From Volvariella volvacea V23 (taxonomy: Eukaryota; Basidiomycota; Agaricomycetes; Agaricales; Pluteaceae), in the NCBI GenBank assembly GCA_000349905.1, contig KB722743.1, forward strand, positions 154,791 through 218,790: a DNA stretch of 64,000 nt. The letters are read 5' to 3'. Below, piece after piece: positions 25,166-35,012 of this stretch (position 1 is its first letter; the number at the start of each line of letters is the position of its first letter). Both the position numbers and the translations under genes were made by a program. The notes beneath the pieces were generated by a model, which was not told the origin of the DNA, ran no database searches, and saw only the letters and a program-made list of their open reading frames with translations.

Positions 25166-26509
25166 AGAGCGTGGTAGTTTAACACAACATGGCTCCTCCA
25201 GCTCAACCACAAGTCGTTCTCGTACGTTCAGCAACTCCCAACTCGATGAGGTCGTCGCTAATTTCCATCCCCAGGTCACCGGAATCTCTGGCTACCTCGG
25301 TTCCAACGTTGCCTACCAGCTGCTCCAAGCTGGCTACGCTGTCAGAGGGTGCGTCGATGCTATCTCTTTCTGTCTTTACTCTATCTAACACGACACCGAC
25401 TGGACAGAACTGCCCGTGGCAATAAATTAAAGGTCATTCAGGAATCTGTCGGGAAGCACTACCCCCTCCTCGAACTTGTCGAAGTTGGCGACATTTTCCG
25501 TGATGACCTCACGGAAGTGCTGAAGGGTACGGCCACCTCACTCTCATAGCTGGCTTTTGCCTTAATCATGTCGTGTACAGGCGTCCATGCTGTCATTCAC
25601 GTTGCGACTGCTCTCCCCGGTGCAGACGATTCTATTACAATGATCAAGGTGTGTCCCTAGACAATGGATGACGTGTGCGCTGGGTTGAGACCCGTCTACA
25701 GGGAGGTGTAGAGGGAACCTTGCATCTCTTGAACCAAGCCTATAATGCTGGAATCAAGAAGTTTGTTCTTACCAGCAGCTTCGCTAGCTTGATTGAACGT
25801 ACGTTCGTCTCCCGTACAACACCGCTCATATTTACCCACTCTCCTCTGCAATGAAGCCGACTTCCAAGCCGCATACACCGACATCACGCTCAACGAAACG
25901 AGTAAGCCCCGTCTCCCCCCCCAATATCCACACCCCTAAATCGTTGCGTTACAGATTGGGGAACCGCCACTTTGGAAGAGGCCCTCGTCGCCGGGAAGGA
26001 TAACCCCTTATACGCATACTGCGCAACCAAACTCCTCGCTGAGAGGACCGCCTGGAAATTCGCCGCTGAAAAACCGGATTTCGATCTCGCTGCAGGTACG
26101 TGAATCAGCACGCCGTCTCCGCCTCCAAAGTTTGACGTGGCATGGTCATTCAGTCTTGCCTGTCGGTATATACGGCCCCTTCCCGCCTCACTTTGCTCTT
26201 CCACACCCCCAGGGCTCGACCACCTTTGCATACGTCTACACGCTCTTGAATGGCCAGACTCCCCCCCAGCTGAGCGTCAACACCCACGACGTCAGGGACT
26301 GCGCGTTAGCACACGTCCGTGCTCTCCAGCTCCCTCCCGTTCAACGCGTCAGAGGGGCGACGGTCGAGGAGACTGCGGTCAAGCTCCAGGAGAAGAGGTT
26401 CATCGCCTCCGCTGGGCAGTTCAGCTGGGCTCAAGCTGCAGAATACCTCCGGGAGGCTCATCCCGAGCTTAGGGATAGGATTCCTGTCATCGAGGAGCAG
26501 TTTGACCTC

Positions 26510-27330
26510 TGTCAGGAATCGTATCCTTATTCCCTATTTATTTACCGATTATTTAATATTTATTTACATTTTCTTTTCTTTTCTTTTCTTAAGCGCCAGG
26601 GACCACGTGACTTGCTTACCTAATCCAGATTAGATTAGATCACATCTTGATCACATGATGCATTACCTTTTGAGCCACCTTCGGAGGTCTCAGGCATCGA
26701 GGTATTCTTGGTGGCGTCATTAGTCTTGGAGCCATCATCCCAGCTCACAGCTTATCTCTACCCAATGGGATCTTAGTGATACCAGACACTGGTGATGTCA
26801 TCATGAGGTCATAGATAGATACCTGTAGAATAGTCTGGAATAGTGTAAACATGNNNNNNNNNNNNNNNNNNNNNNNNNNNNNNNNNNNNNNNNNNNNNNN
26901 NNNNNNNNNNNNNNNNNNNNNNNNNNNNNNNNNNNNNNNNNNNNNNNNNNNNNTACATACAGACTCTGGTGAATATATAAGTGGGCTTGGTTGGCTCTGG
27001 GGGTTTTCCTCAGTTTCGACCTTGTCTATTCTGCCAAGCTAGCTTTGTCTCAGAGACTCCAGCACAACCTGAACTTACAGGCTACTAAAAAATAAATAAG
27101 CATTGTTAGGATTCCTATATCCCTTTCGTTTCCCCCATCAGCTGGTAGTGAGAGTTTTTGCAACCATGCCACCAGTGATACCTGGGCGCTGCCGTGTGGG
27201 TGATCCCTTGTAGTAGGCCCATCTGATAACGCGCAAAGATGTGTGCTGAGTAGTCGATGTTTTTTCTTTTCTTTTCTATTTATTATTACCTGTGTATTGT
27301 CCTTGAGGCCAAGCGCCTTCATCACTGACA
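26510..27330 (+). mobile_element. LTR retrotransposon end or solo LTR with 5-bp target duplication
   Basis: The element begins TGTCAGGAAT and ends CACTGACA, so its tips are the inverted pair TGTCAG/CTGACA. It is flanked by ACCTC at 26,505-26,509 and again at 27,331-27,335. A TATATAAG box at about 26,985, with a pyrimidine-rich stretch after it, suggests plus orientation of LTR transcription. TTTTC repeats occur near both ends (26,571-26,590 and 27,260-27,276). The 100-N gap at 26,854-26,953 hides an unknown length, so a full element with an internal region cannot be excluded. The parts left and right of the gap do not repeat each other, which favours a single LTR. Confidence 0.85.
26854..26953. 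other. Assembly gap (100 N)
   Basis: This is exactly 100 N, the usual placeholder for a gap of unknown size. It sits inside the LTR element. Confidence 0.95.
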
Positions 27331-27530
27331 ACCTCCCCACTCCAGTGGGATTGAAGAAGAAAGCACCAACTAACAAGAAGTTAACTCCAGTCACGAAAGT
27401 AGACACTACGAGAGCGAAGGAGGTGTTGGGAATCGATAAGTGGATTGATTGGAGGGAGACACTCAACTCGACTGTTGAGTGGTTGTTGAAGGCCGAGAAA
27501 CTCTGGAAGGAAAAGGAGGGTGGCAATTAA

Positions 27531-28243
27531 GTGTGACTTGGGCCTACCTACCCTTATGGTGTATTGTAGTAGTCGTTGCCTTGTGTCTCATTGATATGTA
27601 TGCGCCTCTGATTAAATAGCACGATTGAATACATTGGAGAACATTAGATTTGATACCACAGTTGTGACTAAAAAGTGAGCTAGCATCACATTTGAATTAC
27701 AGCTGAGTAGTAAATAGCAAGTCTTTTCGGAACGTACTTTTTGTACGGCTGTAGGTTTTTATGCCCACTACAGATGGCGTGCTAATTCGGGATATATACA
27801 GGCTAGCTTCGCTCGAGTATAGAATGATAGGTGATCCAGGGGGATGGGACTTTATTGAATACCTTCCAACAGTCAAATGCATCAATAGAATTTCAAACGG
27901 GTACATGAAAGAGGCAAACCATTGGACTTGAAACAGTCATAGAAATTACAAGCCATTGTTGTCCATGTATATGTATAAGAGTAAAAGCAGCATACAATTG
28001 TATAAGGGGTAAGCATGTGAATCGGGAGCATAAGGACGGTACCATAATCATGTCAACTACATATACCATAATCATGGTTGGACGATTGTGTATTCATAAG
28101 TGAGAATAAAGGGGAATGCATAGACTAAATTTGGAAGAGAAAAAAGTGTCTGGGGCTCAAAAGTAAAATGAGACTAAGGTATTGTCGAGATTGACGACCC
28201 ACATGACCGGACCTGCCCAGGGAGGATGGGTTCACTAATCCCC
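27531..28243. other. Spacer
   Basis: I see no gene. The region is rich in A and T and contains alternating motifs such as CATGTATATGTATAAG, but no structure I can name. Confidence 0.45.
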
Positions 28244-28421
28244 CCATCCGGCTGGTTGATGAGGCAGCGGAAAGCAACACTATTTAAAACATTTCAACTA
28301 TAAAATAATATAACTCAGAAAAAAAGAAAAAATCAAGTTAAAATGTGACGTACCAATATACAGTTGAAATGTTCTGAACAGTATTGTCTTCCGCTCATCA
28401 AATTGCCCGATAGGAGGATGG
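28244..28421. repeat. Fold-back (inverted-repeat) element
   Basis: Arms of about 60 bp, 28,244-28,302 and 28,357-28,421, are reverse complements with some mismatches. Shared blocks are CCATCC, TTGATGAG, GCGGAA and AACATTTCAACT. The loop between them is about 54 bp and very A-rich. This is the form of a short MITE or a hairpin remnant. It lies just downstream of the NACHT-like gene that ends near 28,601. I could not find a clear target duplication. Confidence 0.6.
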
Positions 28422-28600
28422 AATTCCGCTCCCGTCCATCAAATCGGAATGGGATATAGGCTAGAACAGTAGTTGATTAGCTGAAGCTCAGGTTGTAGCC
28501 TTACACCGCCAAACAATCCGAATGGACTAGCAGATACGGTCTATGGAAAAAAGGGTATAACCACTATAAGAGCAACCGAAAGGCGCTTATTGCTTGCAAC

Positions 28601-29579
28601 CTAAATGATGTTGTATGTTAGTTTCGGTATTGAAAAATCGCTGTCACTTACATAGCTCATTACCCTTATCGATAATTCCTGGCCAGACCTTTTGTCAAAG
28701 GTAATAGTCTGCAGCACAGTCTCCGCATCACAGGGCTCAAGAGTGGCCGCAGAGTCAAGATCGATTTGCTTCCGACACCTTCCCGCAAGTTTTGGCGCGC
28801 AAAGCGATCCTGCAACGTGCCGTTCAGAAGAGCTGGTAACGAGGAAGGCGATAGGGAAATCTGGGCCACAAGACGAGATGAGATTTAGGACCTGTTCGGA
28901 GGAATTATCGCATTGACACAGGGAGTCGACGATGATGATGCCAAATGGTAACCTATCAGCACCAATCGCCATGATTGGTTCGACAACCAAACGTCGCCAT
29001 TGCCATTCTGTCCTAGATGTCAGGATGGTATGATCCGACTTCAAGGCCTCGACTATCTCCGCCCCCACAGCCCTATTCCATGATATGCAATCGTGGCGAC
29101 AAATCTCTCGGCTGAACTCCTTTGGGTGTCATCTTTGTCGAAGAAAAACGTTGCAGCAAGATGTCGTTCTCTATGCCTCCCGTCGTAAAAGAAGGGGATG
29201 AGCGACTGGGAGATTGTCGAAATTTGGTGTGGGGGTCCGTGTAATCCAATGATATTCTTATCTTGCTCGGTACCTCTTGTCCATTCCTTGAGCTCCAGCA
29301 GGGCGGTAACTTGAAGTCGAGTGCAGTGCTCTGTAATAGGCGACACATCTTGCTGTGGAATTGCATTGTGCATTGCTTCTGGCGAGCTTGCATCAAACAG
29401 AGCTCGGAGTACTAAGTAACCTAGCATTGCAGGTGGGTGCTCATACGATTTACTAGGAGCGATAACTGACCTTGATCGTACGTTCTTCCGCCATACTCCT
29501 TGTAATCCCCTTGAATATTGTTTAGGTTCCCATATATCATCACATCATGGGCATTTTCGAGTATCGACGTCTCGACCAT
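28601..29579 (-). pseudogene. NACHT-like NTPase fragment, copy 1 (frameshifted)
   Basis: This is related to the nwd2-type NACHT NTPases that are abundant in mushrooms, thought to be NLR-like sensors of non-self. Exon 1 (from ATG 29,579) has the N-terminal motif AHDVMIYGNLNNIQGD and splices to YLVLRALFDASSPEAMHNA. Then come IIGLHGPPHQIST (29,210-29,250), where a Walker A GxxxxGKS should be, HLAATFFFDKDD, FVATIAY, SRTEWQWRRLVVEPI and IIIVDSLCQC (28,907-28,945) at the Walker B position. Lys/Ser of Walker A and the Asp-Glu of Walker B are absent. About ten bases are missing near 29,075-29,085 compared with copy 2, which shifts the frame between FVATIAY and WNRAVGAEIVEAL. No downstream repeat domain is seen; the last recognisable residues are near 28,660. 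It is probably non-functional. Confidence 0.65.
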
Positions 29580-30156
29580 GGCAGGGAGGCATCCAGGAGG
29601 AAAGTTGTTGGTTACTCGGCCTATGGTCACGGTGCTTATAACTCCTCATGGACGTGGCAGTGGTTTTGGTAAGCCGCACTGCACCCCGATAAGCCTCATG
29701 CCAGTGCAACAGGGTGCCATGATTCACATGACCCCCCGGAGAATGGAAGGCGTGGTGAGCTTACAGAAAGGACCACAGAATCGCGTTGCTGAATGAACGA
29801 ATTCGCTCCTGCAAACTTGAATAAGTTCAGGCAAATTTATAAATGGACTCAGGCTCCAGGAGTGAAACAGTGTATACTGGGGGACGATGGAGAAAGCCTC
29901 TGAACTCGTAAAACACTGCCACCTTTCCTTATTCGAAGTCGGTGTTGACTGCATGTTGAGTTAGCTCATTCTTGATCAGTGGTACACTATTCCCTGATAG
30001 TTCAATAGTGATAGGACCCGGGAAGCTACCGCCACTTGATGTCCGGAGAATTGAGGCCGAAATCTAGGTGATGCCACAATGCAGACTCTACGATAATCTG
30101 CGGGAAAGAAATGATAGATTTGCGTTTGTCATCATATCTACATTTGGACATGTCAG
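29580..30156. other. Spacer
   Basis: No gene is recognised. A small hairpin with arms CACTATT/AATAGTG lies at about 29,985-30,013. It is followed by the 3' end of the SDR gene on the minus strand. Confidence 0.4.
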
Positions 30157-31080
30157 TTACGCATCGAGCGGGAAATCCGTTTCTCCCTTCTCGATAAAGG
30201 CTTCCAGTCGCTCGGCAATATCATCACTTCCACCCGCAAGGTCAATAGCTAAACCGGATGCATCTTCTCTATCCAACAACAAAGCCAAAACCTTTGCAAC
30301 ATCATCTCTCTAGCACTTTGATCAGCCAAATCAGAAAGCTCGCATAGATTTGATATGAAGACACACCGAAACTGTTTCCGTGATATGGGTACGTCCAAGG
30401 GCGACTACACCAGTTCCAGGAGTATCTCTCAGGCCTCCAGGTCGGAGGATTGTCCACTTGAATGCTGTCCTTTTAATGAGATTCTTATCGGCCTCGTATT
30501 TCCAATGCATATATGCGGGTATGACACTTCGAATTCGTTTAGACATCGCGATATCCCCTTCGTTCTAGTGAGCGCAGTGCCTCAATGGTCAGAAGGGAGA
30601 GAGACGTTGGTTGGAAAGCATGTTTCGATCGTAGCTCACATAGTGTTCAGGAATTTTCTCTGGGTCCCGAATATCAATCGCAGACACCATAATCAGCCTC
30701 GGTTTCTTCTCTCCTTCCACCGCCTCAATTGCGTCAAAGACCTTCAGCGCGCCTTCATAATCTACGGTTTTGGTTCGTTCTTCTCCTCCCCTTCCACCAG
30801 CGCCAGCCGAGAAGTAGACAACGTCTTTACCCTGGAAAGCTTGTGTGAATGCGGAGGTAGGAGAGTCCTCCAGTGAGAGGAGCAGAGGAATTGCTCCGGC
30901 TGCGGCGATTTCCTGGACTTGCTCGGCATTCCGGATAATGGAGGTCACGTTATGAGGACCAATCAGAAGTTTTGTAAGTCGTAGAGCAACCTGGGGTGGT
31001 GCATGCAGGTATACACATGTACGGTATGAACATCCACTTACTTTTCCATGGCCACCCACAATGACAACGTTTTTGGGCAT
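30157..31080 (-). CDS. NAD(P)-binding atypical SDR (NmrA-like)
   Basis: This is a small Rossmann-fold protein of the NmrA/atypical SDR type. Members act as NAD(P)H-sensing regulators or as oxidoreductases, and the sequence does not decide which. The start ATG at 31,080 gives MPKNVVIVGGHGK. After a 60-70 nt intron this joins VALRLTKLL, forming the glycine-rich cofactor turn GGHGKVA. Further blocks are TSIIRNAEQVQEI, GKDVVYFSAGAGGRGG, YEGALKVFDAIEA, RLIMVSAIDIRD, a lysine in YEADKNLIKRT, the usual WTILRPGGLRDTPGTG (about 30,400-30,450), EDVAKVLALLLD, and the end FPLDA. There are about four introns. It lies between the two NACHT-like genes and on the same strand. Confidence 0.8.
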
Positions 31081-31819
31081 GATAAGATATTGATAAAGCC
31101 ATGCTGTCTAGTGTGTCAACTTTATACAGTCTGACAGCCCTGATGTTGATGAGAGGCTACCACGGTCAGAAGGGGGGCATAAAAGCACGCTATTTCACCC
31201 AACTTGGGCATCTCAAAGCATATGCTGGCAAACAAATGTTCACGGGTACCCGCATATTCAAGATCTAGCACTACAAGGCTCTCGGTTTGAAAGGAGACCC
31301 GCATTACGATGTCCTACAAGTTGCTGTAGAAGCAATAAACATCCGTCCAACCGGCGTTGACCCCAGAGTGAAAATATGGTCTTAAAAAGAGGATTAAATC
31401 CTCATTCTGTACCAGTGCCGCACTGTACAGTCTCCTGAGCTGCTTACAGTAATACTCGGAACGTCTGCCGGCTGGCAAGGGATCCGTCCATCCTCAATGT
31501 ACACGCACACAAACAGACAGCAATGGATAGTCACAATGATACAATACATATGTCGATCGAGAACAACAAAAGAAGGAAATAAAATGCTGTCGCCAACATT
31601 CGATATGACGGACCCAACACAGGTTAACCAACCAACAACCAACCCAAAATTCTCGTTTTCTGTTTTATCTTGATTTTTTTTGGGTTTTGAGTATTTTTTT
31701 GTTGAGAATTGAGCCCAGCGGTCGTGGCATAACAGGTCACCAATAACATGTTAGGTCCTAATCAAAAGAGGCGACTGAAACGATGATGGTAATTGTGTAG
31801 ATTCCGTAAGCGTCATTGC
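31081..31819. other. Spacer
   Basis: I see no coding exon. It should contain the promoter of the SDR gene and the 3' part of the second NACHT-like gene. T-rich tracts lie around 31,673-31,700. Confidence 0.4.
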
Positions 31820-32806
31820 TTAGGGCCTATTGCAATGCATCAGCATCGGCGCTACGAGACACACAGAAGCAGGGAAACAAGGACTAGCACGCACCATGGA
31901 AAGCCTTCCAAACGCACCCCTCCTAAACTTTCCACCGAAGTGAATGTTATAAAGCGCAGCCTCGTCGTAGGGCTGGATATCGACTGCGCTAACTCTCTTG
32001 CGGCAAATCCTGGAGAATTTGAATGCCCTACTAGTCCGCGACAGCTCAGAAGAGCGAGTAATGAGGAAGGCGATTGGAAAATTAGGTCCACAAGAGGATA
32101 TGAGGTCCAAAATCTGCTCTTGATCGGAAGGATCGCCGCATTGGCACAGCGAATCAATGATGACAATGCCAGGTGGTAATCTGCTAGCGCCAACTGCTTT
32201 GATCGGGTCCACCACCAGCTTTCGCCACTGCCAGTCCACTCTGGACGTTAAGATCACAGGATCGGACCTCAGGACCTCCACTATTTCTGCCTTGACAGCT
32301 TTATTCCACATCGCCAGTTGGAATGCAATCGTTGGGACAAATGATCCAGGATCACTTGGCCCGTGGTCGTTCTCGCCAAAGAAAAAAGTCCCAGCGAGGT
32401 GTACTTCGTCGTGTCGGCCATCGTAAAAGAAGGGGATGAGCGAGCGCGAGGCTGCTGATATCTGGTCCGAGGGGCCAGTCAACCAGATGACGTTCTTATC
32501 GCGCTGAACTCCACTGCCCCATGCTTCAAACTCGAGCACGATGGCAAGTGGGGCGCCGTAGTCAACGAGCTGCATATCCTGCTTTGGAATTGCGTTATGC
32601 ATAGCTCCCAGTGAACTCGCCCCAAGGAGATTGAACAAGGGGTCATGAGATGGCTCTATCGGCATGGATCAGTGCCCATATAATCCACAAGACGTCGCAA
32701 TAAACTGACCAGGGTTTCCCCCTACTTGGTGGTGATTTCCTTGATAATTCGTTATGTCTCCATTCACTACCATGTATCTGGCCCCCCCAAAGAAGGAGGC
32801 CGACAT
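31820..32806 (-). CDS. NACHT-like protein, copy 2, degenerate Walker motifs
   Basis: This is a paralogue of the gene at 28.6-29.6 kb with an open frame. Exon 1 (ATG 32,806) encodes SFFGGARYMVVNGDITNYQG, the short N-terminal motif seen in mushroom NACHT proteins. It splices to a frame of about 280 residues. Near residues 91-97 the P-loop position reads LTGPSDQ instead of GxxGxGKS. At about 195-205 the Walker B reads GIVIIDSLCQC, where family members have IDALDEC: the first Asp stays, but the next Asp and Glu are Cys and Gln. Conserved supports such as HLAGTFFFGEND, FVPTIAFQLA, DWQWRKLVVDPI and FLITRSSEL remain. The protein stops soon after the NACHT N-lobe, whereas relatives continue with C-terminal repeats. 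I infer a small non-ATP-binding NACHT-like protein. A further 3' exon beyond about 31,900 is possible. Confidence 0.65.
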
Positions 32807-33176
32807 GGTAGCAGGTGGTGAAGGGTAATTGCTGTGGTTAGATGCCTCATGCCGTCTATATATCCTCACGAGCGAGGCGGTGAATGTCATAAGCATCCTG
32901 CGCCCACATTGACGTCACCTCAGTGCATGTGTTCTATGCTCTGCTCGGACCATGGAAGAGAAGAATGCCAGAATCAGACATCAATGGGTTCTCAGAAAGG
33001 GTCGTGCTAGTATCATGTCTGATGAATTGATTGTTTCAGCTGAATTCAAATGGTCGCGTGTAAACGGGCCCTCAGAGTGAAATTGTATACACCAAGACTA
33101 TATTGCCAAAACATACCAATTCTCGTCATTAGCCTGCCACCTCACTTTCATTATTTCCTGCGTCTCTACTTCAGAT
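32807..33176. other. Spacer
   Basis: This holds the upstream region of the second NACHT-like gene and the 3' flank of the esterase. Nothing else is recognised. Confidence 0.4.
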
Positions 33177-35012
33177 CTAGGCTTCGAGACCCCACACTTT
33201 TAGCCACTCAATAAACTTCGCTGCAATATTCGCGTTACCAGGAGGATTTGGATGTACGTTGTCGGGGTACACATCATTCCAGGTCACCCAACCTGTGGTA
33301 TTAACCATGAAGACGTTTTTATCTCCTAATGCATGGCTATTCCAAAAAGAATACGTAAGAAAACAATCAAACAGCACGAGCAAGGATCGCACTCACCGGT
33401 GATCAACAATCGCTTGGTACTGCCGATCATAGTAATAGTAGGTATTCCCGTCTGCATTTGGCCAGCCCCACTGGCAGTAGACGACGTTTAAGTTATCGAA
33501 ACGGTCGAGCAAAGTAAATAACCTTACTGGAGTGAACACGAAGATCGGTTGGTGTGGATAAATACCACGTAGTTTCGCAATGAAATCCGTGTAGACCTGT
33601 TGATATAGTGATTATTTCGTTGCTCTACTACATATAGAAAGGCGCATATATGCTGTTACCTTGACAAATGCTTCCCCAGTTATCCCATGAGATGCGTCAT
33701 TGGCACTATCGAACGACAATTTTAGCAACTAGTTAGTAATCTCAAGGGCGCTCTCGCACATACCCGATTTGTATGACGACATGAGTCGCAGGCGGTTGGT
33801 CACGCGAAAAATCCCATGGAGTTGTGTAATTGTGATCAGACGTCCAGATGTACCCTGTATCCTCAGTCTAAGAAGAAATCACGTTAAAAGAGGCCACGCC
33901 AATGCAAGGATAGAAAGAAGCGGAGGCGTACCTTGAAGAATTGATAAGATACCCCATGGACGTTGCCGTAAGAGACCATATCCTAATCCCAATAAGACGG
34001 GTGTTAGTACTTGCCGAAGTACTGCGGTACGTAGAGTCAAACAAAAAACAATAGGCAAACATAATGGGCCCAAAGAACAGGATCGGGCAAGAAAAGACTC
34101 AAGTCGTGAATTCGGACCCGAATGGAGTACAATAGCAAGATACTAAAATCGACAAAAGCTGGCGAAGACAATACTCACAGTCAAAGTTGCACCAGGCTGC
34201 GCATTTACCCTGTGTTCTGCTTTGAAATGTTCTCCAATGAGGAAGGGCCAGGCTTGATTAATTCCCAAAGGTAAGAATTGTCCCTGTTTCCCGGATTGAG
34301 GAGCACAATGCTGAGTGGTTTGCGCATATTAGGAAACGGGTGAAATTGTGCTTACGGATGACAGGGAGTCACCGATGAATTGGAATGCGAGTTTGGCTGG
34401 TTTGTATGGAAGAAGTTGAGCACCCTAGCGTGGTAGGTAGGTCGAATTAGCTTCCACTCCAAGTACGCCGCATGCCGACTTACCGGGTTAACCAAAATAT
34501 TCTTTAAATTGATCCTGTTGTTCTGCCATCCTTCAACATTCAATCTCACAACTACGCTCTTCCCTATGCTCTCTAAATCAGAACTATCATCTACCTTTAG
34601 AGAGGAACCTCGGAGAGGAATCTCATTGATCCCAGCGGAGACGTTGAGCGTGAAATATTCTCCATAGCCGACTGAAACGCCTAGAGCGGCGTATGGTGCT
34701 GTAGTATAAGGACCAAGTTCAAGTGAGAGAGAACGAAGGTTTTTGATATTCAATTTGAGCCCGGAACCGGCCCTGTACACCATGGTGTCAAAATGTGGTA
34801 AACGAAAAGGTCAGAACAATAGTAGCGGCAGAAACGTACCACCAAGTCCCAGGTGAAGAATCCCAACGACCGTGATAATAAATCAAAGGATGCTTATAGC
34901 TAATTTTGACGCTCGGAGCGGTAGTACTGCTGACTGCCGCAGCATATGCCACCAGTGGGGTAACCAAAGCTAGAGTCGAAAACGCGGCGACAATGGTGCG
35001 CAATTGAAACAT
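33177..35012 (-). CDS. Secreted SGNH/GDSL hydrolase (carbohydrate esterase CE2-like)
   Basis: This is probably an extracellular acetyl esterase acting on plant or fungal polysaccharides; the CE2-like assignment comes from the domain order. A signal peptide MFQLRTIVAAFSTLALVTPL opens the protein. A beta-sandwich domain follows, with HPLIYYHGRWDSSPGTWW and LNIKNLRSLSLELG. Then comes the SGNH domain: FQFIGDSLSS with the nucleophile serine (about 34,355-34,385), HRVNAQPGATLT, VIQIGANDAS (block III, Asn), and near the C-terminus VYPDNVHPNPPGNANIA with the catalytic Asp and His (about 33,235-33,270). It ends at 33,177. About nine introns join in frame. All catalytic blocks are present, so I expect an active enzyme. 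Confidence 0.8.

Larger units (their letters stand above)
25189..27530 (+). pseudogene. NADPH-dependent reductase paralogue split by an LTR
   Basis: This is the same family as the gene at 20.7-22.3 kb. Exons in order give MAPPAQPQVVLV, VTGISGYLGSNVAYQLLQAG (cofactor turn), LLELVEVGDIF, VHAVIHVATALPG, KKFVLTSSFASL, the catalytic YAYCATK (YxxxK, near 26,015), VLPVGIYGPFPPHF and HDVRDCALAHVRALQLPP, running to EEQFDL at 26,509. The last part, PTPVGLKKKAPTN to the stop at 27,530 with TTRAKEVLGIDKW, resumes at 27,336. An element of at least 821 bp with LTR ends lies between. Removing it and one copy of the 5-bp duplication ACCTC restores the frame exactly (GAC CTC CCC ACT). As it stands, translation runs into the LTR and ends about 37 codons later, losing the last 65 residues. 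It could still make a truncated protein. Confidence 0.85.

Noticed and set aside
27050..27526. 158-residue minus-strand open frame
   Set aside because: Much of it is antisense to the last exon of the interrupted reductase and the LTR; it shows no motif.
6240..35012. A secondary-metabolite cluster joining transporters, reductases and esterase
   Set aside because: There is no backbone enzyme (PKS, NRPS, terpene synthase or P450) in the window; the mix of genes does not require a shared pathway.
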